Positions 38,593 to 47,616 of a DNA stretch of 55,243 nucleotides are shown here, piece after piece. Position 1 is the stretch's first letter. The number at the start of each line of letters is the position of its first letter. The stretch comes from Planctomycetota bacterium (lineage in GTDB: Bacteria > Planctomycetota > Phycisphaerae > Sedimentisphaerales > Anaerobacaceae). The position numbers were made by a program, and so were the translations under genes. The stretch is from NCBI GenBank assembly GCA_030605475.1, contig JAUWIG010000012.1, positions 1 to 55,243 on the forward strand, read 5' to 3'. A model generated the notes under the pieces. It was not told where the DNA came from. It saw only the letters and a program-made list of their open reading frames with translations, and made no database searches.

Positions 38593-41337
38593 TTAATCAG
38601 CCAGCCAGGTTGGGCCGTAACTTATATCAACCTTCAGGGGGACGTCAAATTTGATAGCGCCGGCCATCTCTCGGCTAATCCACTGTGCATGTTCGTCGGC
38701 AGCGGCGGTGGGCAGCTCGAAAACGAGCTCATCGTGGACCTGAAGAATCATCTTAACGGGCAGATTCTCTGTTTCGATTTTTCGCTGAATGTTGAGCATA
38801 GCTACCTTTATCAAATCCGCAGCAGAGCCTTGAATAGCGGTGTTGACAGCAAATCGTTGGGCTTGTGCGCGTTTATTGGCATTCTTGCTGTTTAGATTTG
38901 GTATTTTTCGCCGGCGATGCAAAATGGTCTCGGCATAGCCGGTATGTTTCGCTGTGGCAATTACACCGTCCATAAATTTGCGGATTGAACTGTAGCGGGC
39001 GAAATAGTCGTCAATAAACTTCTTCGCCTCGGCCTGGCTTATTCCAATCGAACGTGACAGCCCGAATGCCCCCTGGCCGTAAATGATACCGAAATTGACG
39101 GCCTTGCAATTCGAGCGCATCCGGCCGGTTACCTCTTCGATGGGGACATTGTATATTTGTGAGGCGACAAAGCTGTGTATATCCTGGTCCGCGGCAAAGG
39201 CAGCCATTAGAGCCTTGTCTTTTGAGAAATGAGCCAGCAGACGCAGTTCGATTTGCGAGTAATCGGCGCTGAGGATGCAATCGGTTTTGTTTTTTGGAAT
39301 GAAAGCGGAGCGAATTTTTTTGCCAAGCTCGGTGCGGATGGGAATGTTCTGCAGATTGGGGTTGCTGGAGCTAAGGCGTCCCGTCGCGGTGATAGTCTGG
39401 TTGAATGAGGTGTGTACCCTGCCGGTTCGCGGATTGATTAACGAGCCGAGCTTGTCCACATAGGTATTTCTTAATTTGCTCAGAGTGCGGTATTGAAGAA
39501 TCAACTCAATAATGGGGTGCCGGCCGGTGAGCTGTTCGAGTACCGCCGCGTCCGTGCTTCGGCCGGCCTTGCCGAGGCGAATGGATTCGAGGTTGAGTCT
39601 ATCGAAGAGGATTTGGGCCAATTGCTTTGGAGAATCGATATTAAAACTCTCGCCGGCCTGTTCGTAAATCTGCTCTGTTAATGTCTTTAGTGTCTCGGTA
39701 AGCTCGCTGGACATTTTTCTCAGCAATGCGGTGTCGAGTGAAACGCCATTGTATTCCGTCGCTGCCAGGACCGAGACCAGCGGCATTTCTACTTCTTCAA
39801 ATAATTTTTTTAGCAGCGGCTCTTTTTCGAGACGGTTTTTGAGGTAACCATAGAGCTGGAAAGTTATGTCGGCGTCCTCAGCAGCGTATTCACAGGCGGC
39901 GGTCGTATCGGCCATATCGAAGGTGAGCTGGTTTTTGCCTTTGCCGATAAGAGCTGAGATTGGGATGCATTGGTAATTGAGGAAATCGGCTGCCATCTTA
40001 TCCATCGAATGGCCGCTGCGCTGCGGGTCGAGACAATAAGAAGCGACCATCGTGTCAAAGTAGATGCCTTTTACGGGCATCCGGGCGTTTTGCAGCACAA
40101 GCATATCATACTTTATGTTCTGGCCGATTTTTTTTACGCTTTCGTCCGCGAGTATCGGTGCAAGTTTTTGGCGGACTTTAGATACGTCAATATGCTTTGA
40201 GCCGAGCGGGGCCTTTACGGGAAGATAAAAGCCGCTTTGCGGCTGCCAGGAAAAACTGATACCAACGAGGTCCGCTCGGCAAGCAAAAATGGAAGTGGTT
40301 TCGGTGTCGAGAGCAAATAATTTCTGCTTTTTGAGGCCGGTTAAAAACCCGTCAAATTTCTTCTGTGTGTCTATAAGCTGATAATCGTGACTAACTGTTT
40401 TAACCGAAGCGGGCCTGCCTAAATCCTGCGTAACTTTCGGTTTTGCCGCTAAAGCTGATTGAGTATCGGAGGGTTTTGCCAAACCTAATCGCGCCAGCAG
40501 ACGATTGAAGCCGAGTTCAGTGAAGATTCGGGTAAGTTCAGCTTCATTGAATTTTTTTACAGCAAAGTCGTCATAGTCGATTTTAATTGGGGTTGCACAG
40601 TTTATCGTGACGAGCTCTTTACTCAGCAAGACAAGGTCTTTTGAGTTTCTGAGATTGTCGCCGCGTTTGCCTTTTATTTCATCTTCGTGGTCGTAGAGAT
40701 TTTCGAGGGAGCCGTATTTTTGTATCCAGTCGAGAGCGGTTTTTGGGCCGACGTCGGGGACGCCGGGCACGTTGTCGGAGGTGTCCCCCTGCAGGGCGAG
40801 ACAATCAACAAACTGTTCCGGAGATATTCCCATTTCGGTGAGCATTGTATCGTGGTTGGTTAGTTTGCTGCTTTTCGTATCGTAGATGCAGGTGTGGTCA
40901 TCGAGGAGCTGGAGGAAATCCTTGTCTTTTGCGCAGATGTATGTATCGATGCCGGCGGCGGAGGTCCTTTTAACGAGGGTTCCGATTATATCGTCGGCTT
41001 CAAAGCCATCGACGCGAAAAAGCGGTATGTTCATTGCGTCGAGAATTTGCTCAATTCGGTCTATCTGTACCGGCATATCGTCAGGCATTGGCGGGCGGGT
41101 CGCTTTATAATCTGCGTAGATTTTAGTCCGAAAGGTGGGGGTTTTGCTGTCCATTGCCACAACGAGCATATCCGGGTTCTGATTCTGGATGAGCCCCAAA
41201 AGGGCCGTTGTGAAGATGTAGGTCGCCTTGGTCGGCTCGCCGGATGGGCTGGTCAGCTCGCGCATCTGTGCGTAGTAAGCGGCGTAAATGTGCGCGTGGC
41301 CGTCGATTATGTAAAGTTTTTTTGCCTTTTTTGCCAT
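38593..41337 (-). CDS. polA: DNA polymerase I
   Basis: The 914-residue enzyme has three domains. The N-terminal 5'-3' exonuclease has LYIIDGHAHIYAAYYAQM, VDGFEADDIIGTL and QGDTSDNVPGVPDVGPKTA. The 3'-5' exonuclease keeps its acidic residues (LFALDTETTS), so proofreading is likely intact. The polymerase domain has DYSQIELRLLAHFS, KAVNFGIIYGQGAFGLSR and LQVHDELVFE. It works in repair and Okazaki-fragment maturation. I start at MAKKAKKLYIIDG (41337); a longer frame to 41373 runs into the promoter. The predicted -10 box ends 6 nt before this ATG, implying a leaderless or nearly leaderless transcript. Confidence 0.95.
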   Translation of the reverse strand: MAKKAKKLYIIDGHAHIYAAYYAQMRELTSPSGEPTKATYIFTTALLGLIQNQNPDMLVVAMDSKTPTFRTKIYADYKATRPPMPDDMPVQIDRIEQILDAMNIPLFRVDGFEADDIIGTLVKRTSAAGIDTYICAKDKDFLQLLDDHTCIYDTKSSKLTNHDTMLTEMGISPEQFVDCLALQGDTSDNVPGVPDVGPKTALDWIQKYGSLENLYDHEDEIKGKRGDNLRNSKDLVLLSKELVTINCATPIKIDYDDFAVKKFNEAELTRIFTELGFNRLLARLGLAKPSDTQSALAAKPKVTQDLGRPASVKTVSHDYQLIDTQKKFDGFLTGLKKQKLFALDTETTSIFACRADLVGISFSWQPQSGFYLPVKAPLGSKHIDVSKVRQKLAPILADESVKKIGQNIKYDMLVLQNARMPVKGIYFDTMVASYCLDPQRSGHSMDKMAADFLNYQCIPISALIGKGKNQLTFDMADTTAACEYAAEDADITFQLYGYLKNRLEKEPLLKKLFEEVEMPLVSVLAATEYNGVSLDTALLRKMSSELTETLKTLTEQIYEQAGESFNIDSPKQLAQILFDRLNLESIRLGKAGRSTDAAVLEQLTGRHPIIELILQYRTLSKLRNTYVDKLGSLINPRTGRVHTSFNQTITATGRLSSSNPNLQNIPIRTELGKKIRSAFIPKNKTDCILSADYSQIELRLLAHFSKDKALMAAFAADQDIHSFVASQIYNVPIEEVTGRMRSNCKAVNFGIIYGQGAFGLSRSIGISQAEAKKFIDDYFARYSSIRKFMDGVIATAKHTGYAETILHRRRKIPNLNSKNANKRAQAQRFAVNTAIQGSAADLIKVAMLNIQRKIETENLPVKMILQVHDELVFELPTAAADEHAQWISREMAGAIKFDVPLKVDISYGPTWLAD

Positions 41338-41343
41338 AAGGAC

Positions 41344-41373
41344 AATATAGTGGCCGCCGGCTGGTGCTGTCAA
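41344..41373 (-). promoter_or_regulatory. polA promoter with TTGACAGCAC box
   Basis: On the minus strand TTGACA (41373-41368), 18 nt, TATATT (41349-41344), only 6 nt before the polA ATG. The same TTGACAGCAC sequence precedes two of the TPR genes upstream (43627-43622 and 45475-45470). Confidence 0.6.
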
Positions 41374-41388
41374 GGCAATAAGCGGGAC

Positions 41389-43587
41389 TTAAGGCTCGAT
41401 ATAAGGCTGACCCGCCTCATCAAGCTCGTTCCTGCGGGCCAGCGCAACATTGAGGTTTTCTTGTGCATCGGCGAAATCAGGCTTGATTCGCAGTGCCTCT
41501 TTGAAGTGCGCGATGGCTTCATCGAGTTTGCCCTGCTGGGTGAGTATAACGCCCATGCCATTGTGGGTGCCCGGGTCGTCAGGTAGTATCTGGAGAGTTT
41601 GCTGATACTCTTCGATAGCTTCTTCGAACTTGCCCTGGAGGAACAGAGCATATCCGAGGTTGTAATGTGCGTCGGCGAAATCTGATTTGATTCGAAGTGC
41701 CTCGTTAAAGTTTGCGATGGCTTCATCGAGCCTGCCCTGCCGGACCATAGCGCATCCGAGGTTGCAGTATGCGTCGGCGAAGTTGGACTTGATTCGCAGT
41801 GCTTCGGTAAAATGGGTAATTGCTTCATCGAGTTTGTTCTGCCGGCCAAGTGCAGAGCCCAATTCGTTGTGGGTAGTTGGATTGAGCGGTTCTATCCGAA
41901 GAGCTTCGCGGTAGTGGCCGATTGCTTCTTTTAGCTTGCCCTGCTGGAGGAGGGCTTTGCCCAAATTCTCATGTGCATCGGCGAGATTGGGCTTGATTTG
42001 CAGCAGGCTGGTAAAGTTTGCGATGGCTTCGTCGAGTTTGCCCTGCTGGGCCAGAGCGCATCCAAGGTTGAGACGGGCATCGATGAAATCGGGCTCGATT
42101 CGCAGCACTTCGGTGAAGTGTGCAATAGCTTCGTCAAGTTTACCCTGCTGAACCAGAGTATATCCAAGGTTGCGACGACCAGTGGTGTAGCCGGGTTTGA
42201 TTTGCAGTGCTTTAGTAAAGTGCGCGACGGCCTCATCGAGTTTGCCCTGCTCGACAAGCGCCACACCGAAGTTGCTGTGCGCCAGATAATTATTGTTTGT
42301 CATCTCGATTGTATGTTCAAAAAGAGTTATGCTGTTACGCCAGTGACGCAGTTGAAGGCGGGTACATATCGACAAAGCCAAAAGAACTATTATCGCTGAT
42401 GCACCAAGTACGATTTTTCGGTACCGCCATTCTGCCAGCAGGTCTGACAGTCCCCAGGCAATGATGATAAACAATCCCGTAAGCGGCACATAGGTATAGC
42501 GGTCTGCCAGGGCCTGAGCACCCACCTGAACCAGACCAATAACAGGCACAAGAGTTCCCAGGAACCACAGCCAGCCCACCGGCAGATATTTGTGACTTCG
42601 AGCCAGCCAAATTATCCAAATGGATATGCCCAGCAATAACAGGGCAGCAGCCACAGCCTGCCACATTTGCAACCTGTCACCAGGGTGCGGATAAAACACC
42701 GCCAGCCGGCTGGGCCAAATCGTTTTTCCAATGTATCTCAGGTAAGAAATAGAAGCGTTGGCGAAACGGGCTATTATAGAGACAGATTCGATTCTCTCTA
42801 CTGCCCCACCGTGTTGCTGGACAAGAAAAGTAACAATACTCGAGATTGCCGAAAGTACAAAGAAAGGGACTTTTTCCCAAACCGGGCTATAAGAAAGCTG
42901 CCATTGAGAGTGAGTATTTATGGGTTTTTGTTTCCGCCGATTAACATTTTTAACAGCTTTTTCGAGTTGAAATCGGCCAAGTGGCCAATAGTCCAGCAGC
43001 AGCAGTACGAAAGGTAAAGTCACGAGCATTGGCTTGGCCATAAGCCCCAGTGCAAAAAACGCAACTGTCAACAAGTATCTCGCAGGGTTTGGATGCTTGG
43101 CATAGTGGACATACGCCCACATTGTCAGCATCCAAAAGACAGTGCTCAGCACGTCTTTGCGTTCGGCCACCCACGCCACGGACTCTACGTGAAGCGGATG
43201 AAGTGCGAAAGCAGCAGCAACAAAGGCGCTTCGCCAGAGAGCACCGGTCATTCGCTTAAGAAGGCCAAAGAGCAACAAGGTATTTGTTATGTGGAGCAGC
43301 AAACTGGTCAAATGGTGCCAGACTGGGTCGGTCTCGAATAACTGGCAGTCCAGCATATGTGACAGCCAGGTCAGTGGATGCCAATTACTGGCGTGACCCG
43401 TAGTGAAAGCCCAGGCGATGCTATCACGGGCCAAGCCGGCTTGAACATGTTCGTTTTCGGTGATGTACTTAGGGTCATCGTAGTTTACAAATTCATGTTT
43501 GTGTACTTGCCAAAAAACTACGAGCGTGGTTAATGTCAAAACCACACAAATGCGGGGAGCCCAATATCTGTTTGGTGTTTTATCCAT
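41389..43587 (-). CDS. TMTC-like membrane protein with TPR tail (copy 1)
   Basis: The 732-residue protein has a membrane half (about 1-420, about ten helices). It opens with NYDDPKYITENEHVQAGL, the acidic loop of GT-C/PMT-like and TMTC proteins, then ASNWHPLTWLSHMLDCQLF and ALHPLHVESVAWVAERKDV. The C-terminal half has eight full TPRs plus a partial one (units such as QGKLDEAIAHFTEVLRIEPD). TMTC-type proteins in animals transfer mannose to proteins; here sugar transfer is inference, and scaffold roles are possible. It is one of three tandem copies on this strand. It lies 51 nt upstream of polA. Confidence 0.85.
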   Translation of the reverse strand: MDKTPNRYWAPRICVVLTLTTLVVFWQVHKHEFVNYDDPKYITENEHVQAGLARDSIAWAFTTGHASNWHPLTWLSHMLDCQLFETDPVWHHLTSLLLHITNTLLLFGLLKRMTGALWRSAFVAAAFALHPLHVESVAWVAERKDVLSTVFWMLTMWAYVHYAKHPNPARYLLTVAFFALGLMAKPMLVTLPFVLLLLDYWPLGRFQLEKAVKNVNRRKQKPINTHSQWQLSYSPVWEKVPFFVLSAISSIVTFLVQQHGGAVERIESVSIIARFANASISYLRYIGKTIWPSRLAVFYPHPGDRLQMWQAVAAALLLLGISIWIIWLARSHKYLPVGWLWFLGTLVPVIGLVQVGAQALADRYTYVPLTGLFIIIAWGLSDLLAEWRYRKIVLGASAIIVLLALSICTRLQLRHWRNSITLFEHTIEMTNNNYLAHSNFGVALVEQGKLDEAVAHFTKALQIKPGYTTGRRNLGYTLVQQGKLDEAIAHFTEVLRIEPDFIDARLNLGCALAQQGKLDEAIANFTSLLQIKPNLADAHENLGKALLQQGKLKEAIGHYREALRIEPLNPTTHNELGSALGRQNKLDEAITHFTEALRIKSNFADAYCNLGCAMVRQGRLDEAIANFNEALRIKSDFADAHYNLGYALFLQGKFEEAIEEYQQTLQILPDDPGTHNGMGVILTQQGKLDEAIAHFKEALRIKPDFADAQENLNVALARRNELDEAGQPYIEP

Positions 43588-43623
43588 TAAGAGAATAACA
43601 TTAATCTATTACGGCCCGTGCTG

Positions 43624-45396
43624 TCAAGGCTGACCTGCCTTATCGAGCTTGCTCTTTTGAGCAAGCGCAATGGCGAGGTTTTTTTGTGCATCGGCAAAAT
43701 CAGGCTTAATTCGCAGCGCCTCTTTAAAGTGCATGATGGCTTCATCGAGTTTGCCCTGCCGGGTAAGTATAACACCGAGGTCATTATGGGCGTCCAGGTC
43801 GTCGGGTAGTATCTGAAGGGTTTGTTGATACTCTCTGGCAGCTTCTTTGAGCTTGCCCTGGAGGAACAGAGCATATCCGAGGTTGTAATGTGCATCGGCG
43901 AAATCAGGTTTGATTCGCAGCGCCTTGGTAAAGTGTACGATGGCTTCGTCGAGCTTGCCCTGGAGGGCCAGAGCGTATCCGAAACTGCAGTGCGTATCGG
44001 CGTCGGGTGTGACTCGCAGCGCTTTGTCGAAGTGCACAATGGCCTCGTTAAGTCGGCCCTTTTCACACAGAACATTTCCATAATTGTGGTGTATTATGGA
44101 GTTGTTTTCAGTGACCGCAAGGGTATGCTCATACAGGGCAAGACTGTTTTGCCAGTAGCGTACCTGCGCGCGGGTGCATATCAACAGAGCAACGAGCAGT
44201 AGTGCCGCTGATATTCCCAGCGCCATCTTTCGATATCGCCATTTGGCGAGAAGCTCAGCAGCGCCCCAGGCGACCATAATAAAGATTCCGATTGACGGCA
44301 GATAGGTGTAACGGTCGGCCATTGCCTGGGCCCCTACTTGAACCAGGCCAATAACGGGCACAAGAGTTCCCAGGTACCACAGCCAGCCCACCGGTATGTA
44401 TCTATGTTTCGGCGCCAACCGAATTACCCAGATGGATATGACCAGTATCAGCAGGGCCGCCACTGCCGGCCACACTAACGCCATATCGACTGGATGTGGA
44501 TAGAGAATCGCCAATCGGCTGGGCCAGAACGTTTTTCCAATGTATTTCAGGTAAGAAACAGAAGCGTTGGCAATGCGAACGTCTAAAGAAATCGCATCGA
44601 TTGCCGCTATTGTGCCGCCCAGTTGTTGAACGATAAAGGTAATAGTGCTTGATATTGCTGAGAGTACAAAGAAAGGGACTTTTTCCCAAACCAGGCTACG
44701 AGAAAGCCGCCATTGAGAGCGGGTATCTACGGATTTTTGTTTCCGCCGACTCACATTTTTAGCACTTTTTCCAAGCTGTAGTCGGCTGAGAGGCCAATAG
44801 TCCAGCAGCAGCAGTACGAAAGGTAAAGTCACGAGCATCGGCTTGGCCATAAGGCCCAGAGCAAAAAACATAACCGTCAGCAAATATCTCGCAGGATTCG
44901 GATGCTTGGCGTAGCGTATATATGCCCAGATTGTCAGCATCCAGAAAACAGTACTCAACATGTCCTTGCGTTCGGCCACCCAGGCTACAGACTCGACGTG
45001 AAGCGGATGAAGTGCAAAAGCAGCAGCAACAAAGGCGCTTCGCCACAGTGCATTGGTCATTCGCTTGAGGACAGCAAAAAGTAGCAGTGTGTTTGCTATG
45101 TGCAGCAGCAGATTGGTCAGATGGTGCCAGCCGGGCTCAATTCCAAACAACTGACAGTCCAGCATATGTGACAGCCAGGTTAATGGGTGCCAATTACCGG
45201 CATGCCTTGCAGTGAAGGCCCAGGTGATACTCTTGCCGGTCAGGCCGGCTTTGACATGCGGATTGTCTGTCACGTATCTATCATCATCAAAGTCGACGAA
45301 CTCGTTTCGGCCCACCTGCTCGAAAGCAATAAAAGTGGCCAAGGTCAGTGCCAGATAAATGCAAACAGTCCAGTATTTGTTCGACTTTTTATTCAT
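43624..45396 (-). CDS. TMTC-like membrane protein with TPR tail (copy 2)
   Basis: The 590-residue protein is closely similar to copy 1 through the membrane half (FVDFDDDRYVTDNPHVKAGL, then HAGNWHPLTWLSHMLDCQLF). It has only four full TPRs plus a partial one (ADAQKNLAIALAQ). The start at 45396 (MNKKSNKYWTVCIYLAL) matches the start of copy 1; a frame to 45423 adds nine residues. Its stop codon overlaps the TTGACA box that probably drives copy 1. Closest similarity is to copy 1 in the membrane part and to copy 3 at the 3' end, suggesting unequal exchange among copies. Confidence 0.85.
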   Translation of the reverse strand: MNKKSNKYWTVCIYLALTLATFIAFEQVGRNEFVDFDDDRYVTDNPHVKAGLTGKSITWAFTARHAGNWHPLTWLSHMLDCQLFGIEPGWHHLTNLLLHIANTLLLFAVLKRMTNALWRSAFVAAAFALHPLHVESVAWVAERKDMLSTVFWMLTIWAYIRYAKHPNPARYLLTVMFFALGLMAKPMLVTLPFVLLLLDYWPLSRLQLGKSAKNVSRRKQKSVDTRSQWRLSRSLVWEKVPFFVLSAISSTITFIVQQLGGTIAAIDAISLDVRIANASVSYLKYIGKTFWPSRLAILYPHPVDMALVWPAVAALLILVISIWVIRLAPKHRYIPVGWLWYLGTLVPVIGLVQVGAQAMADRYTYLPSIGIFIMVAWGAAELLAKWRYRKMALGISAALLLVALLICTRAQVRYWQNSLALYEHTLAVTENNSIIHHNYGNVLCEKGRLNEAIVHFDKALRVTPDADTHCSFGYALALQGKLDEAIVHFTKALRIKPDFADAHYNLGYALFLQGKLKEAAREYQQTLQILPDDLDAHNDLGVILTRQGKLDEAIMHFKEALRIKPDFADAQKNLAIALAQKSKLDKAGQP

Positions 45397-45471
45397 CTGT
45401 TCAAGGGGGCTACCCAAACGCACTATTTCCCGTCTCGGGGAAACAACTTTAATTTATTACGGCCCGTGCTG

Positions 45472-47550
45472 TCAAGGCTGACCTGCCTTGTCGAGCTTGT
45501 TCTTTTGAGCAAGCGCAACGGCGAGGTTTTTTTGTGCATCGGCAAAATCAGGCTTGATTCGCAGCGCCTCTTTAAAGTGCGCGATGGCTTCATCGAGTTT
45601 GCCCTGCCGGGCAAGTGCAGTGCCGAGGTTGTTATGTGCATCGGCGAAGTCAGGCTTGATTTGCAGAGCTTTGGTAAAGTGCGCGATGGCTTCATCGAGT
45701 TTACCCTGCAGGGCAAGCGCACCGCCGAGGTTGCTGTGGGCACCGGCGAAATTGGGGTTGATTCGCAGCGCCTCGGTAAAGTGCGCGATGGCTTCGCCGA
45801 CCTTGCCTCGGCTGACGAGCACCATACCAAGATTAACGTGTGCCTCCTGATAGTCGGGCCTGATTCGCAGGGCTTCGTTAAAGTGCGCAACAGCCTCGTC
45901 GGGTTGGCCCTTTTCACGCATGGCGTTGCCATAATTGTTGTGTGCTTCGGCGAAGTCAGGCTTTACTTGCAGAGCTTTGGTAAAGTGGACGATGGCTTCG
46001 TCGAGTCTGCCCTGCCGGGTAAGCGCGCTGCCGAGGTTGCTGTAGGCACCGGCGAAATTAGGGTTGATTCGCAGCGCCTCTTTAAAGTGCGTGATGGCTT
46101 CATCGACTTTGCCCCGGTTGACAAGTGCCACACCAAGATTAACGTGAGCATCCGGATAGTCAGACCTGATTCGCAGGGCCTCGTTGAAGTGCGTAACAGC
46201 CTTGTCGAGCCGGCCCTTTTCATGCAGAGCGTTGCCATAATTGTTGTGTATTATGTAATTGTTTTCGGTCACTGCCAGGGTATGCTCATACAAGGTAAGG
46301 CTGTTTTGCCAGTAGCGTACCTGCGCGCGGGTGCATATCAATAGAGCAATGAGCAGTAGTCCCTCTGATACTCCCAGCGTCATCTTTCGATAGCGCCATT
46401 TGGCGAGAAGTTCAACAGCACCCCAGGCAACCATAATGAAAATTCCGATTGACGGCAGATAGGTATAACGGTCGGCCAGAGCCTGCTCTCCTACCTGTAC
46501 CAAACCGATAACCGGGACCAGCGTTCCAAGATACCACAGCCAACCTACCGTCAGATAGCGCCGCCTGGCCACATAAATTACACCCGCTGTTATAGCTGCC
46601 AGCATCACAAAGGAAACTACCAGCTGCCACATCGGCAAACTATCGGCCGGGTGGGGATACAAAACCGCCAGACGACCTGGATATATCATCTTGCCTATAT
46701 AGCTGAGATAAGAAATCAGAGCATTCGCTATGCGGAGATTTAGAGGCACATTCTCCATCAGCTTCATTGCCCCCGCACTTTGCTGAGCAATAAAGGTAAT
46801 TACACTTGAAACCGCCACGAGAACAAATAAAGGAATTTTTTCGCCAATCAAACGGTATGTCGTTGATATTTGATAACCGGCCTTTGCTGATTCGGAATAC
46901 GGCAAAGCTTTTCCCTCGTTTTGCTGTCCCAACTGGAGTCGACCGAGGGGCCAATAATCCAGCAGAAGCAGCACGAACGGCAAAGTCACCAGCATAGGCT
47001 TGGCCATAAGACCCAGGCCCAAAACCAAAAATACTAACAGGAACCTGCCAATACCCGGGCGCTCGGCGTAACGAATGTAAGCGGCCATAGTTAACATACA
47101 GAAAAAGCCGCTCAAAACGTCTTTGCGCTCGGTCACCCACGCCACGGACTCGACGTGCAGAGGATGCAGAGCGAATACAGCGGCAACGAAAGCACTTCGC
47201 CAAACCGCACCGGTCATCCTTTTCAAAACCCAAAACAGCAGCAGAGTATTGGCTATGTGAAACAACAAGCTGGTTAAGTGATGCCAGAGGGGGTTTAGCC
47301 CAAAAAGTTCACAGTCCAGCATGTGGCTCAGCCAGGTCAGCGGGTGCCAGTTGCCGGCATATGTGGAGGTAAAGGCCCAAACAACCGATTCACGCGTTAT
47401 TCGGCCATAGACACGCGGGTTCTGTGTCACGTATTGATTGTCATCATAGACGAAGCCGCTGCGGCGCACCTGCTCAAAAGCAATAAAAGTGGCCAAGACC
47501 AAGACCACGTAAATCAAAAAAACATATACTTTATTGGGCACTCGGTCCAT
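45472..47550 (-). CDS. TMTC-like membrane protein with TPR tail (copy 3)
   Basis: The 692-residue protein shares the layout of copies 1 and 2: GFVYDDNQYVTQNPRVYG, YAGNWHPLTWLSHMLDCELF, then about ten helices and seven full TPRs plus a partial one. Three consecutive TPRs are duplicated as a 102-residue block (two units of 306 nt, about 45636-46247). The membrane half is the most divergent of the three. It is the first of the three in transcription order and lies 66 nt downstream of the methyltransferase-glycosyltransferase gene. The glycosyltransferase neighbours support a role in cell-surface sugar transfer; this is inference. Confidence 0.85.
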   Translation of the reverse strand: MDRVPNKVYVFLIYVVLVLATFIAFEQVRRSGFVYDDNQYVTQNPRVYGRITRESVVWAFTSTYAGNWHPLTWLSHMLDCELFGLNPLWHHLTSLLFHIANTLLLFWVLKRMTGAVWRSAFVAAVFALHPLHVESVAWVTERKDVLSGFFCMLTMAAYIRYAERPGIGRFLLVFLVLGLGLMAKPMLVTLPFVLLLLDYWPLGRLQLGQQNEGKALPYSESAKAGYQISTTYRLIGEKIPLFVLVAVSSVITFIAQQSAGAMKLMENVPLNLRIANALISYLSYIGKMIYPGRLAVLYPHPADSLPMWQLVVSFVMLAAITAGVIYVARRRYLTVGWLWYLGTLVPVIGLVQVGEQALADRYTYLPSIGIFIMVAWGAVELLAKWRYRKMTLGVSEGLLLIALLICTRAQVRYWQNSLTLYEHTLAVTENNYIIHNNYGNALHEKGRLDKAVTHFNEALRIRSDYPDAHVNLGVALVNRGKVDEAITHFKEALRINPNFAGAYSNLGSALTRQGRLDEAIVHFTKALQVKPDFAEAHNNYGNAMREKGQPDEAVAHFNEALRIRPDYQEAHVNLGMVLVSRGKVGEAIAHFTEALRINPNFAGAHSNLGGALALQGKLDEAIAHFTKALQIKPDFADAHNNLGTALARQGKLDEAIAHFKEALRIKPDFADAQKNLAVALAQKNKLDKAGQP
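45636..46247 (-). repeat. Tandem 306-nt duplication encoding three TPRs
   Basis: Landmark sequences such as GCGTTGCCATAATTGTTGTGT recur 306 nt apart (45923 and 46229). At protein level NNYGNA(L/M)xEKG, AHVNLG, RGKV and NPNFAGA repeat in the same order. Boundaries are approximate. Confidence 0.75.
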
Positions 47551-47616
47551 ATAGCATCTCTACTTAGGTCTGGTTAAATGGCTTAATGCGCCTTTCCGAG
47601 GGGACCCCAAACGCAT

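Noticed and set aside
38345..38596. 83-codon frame in the degenerate repeats
   Set aside because: It consists of repeat units with no ribosome site of its own, so I treat it as repeat and not as a gene.
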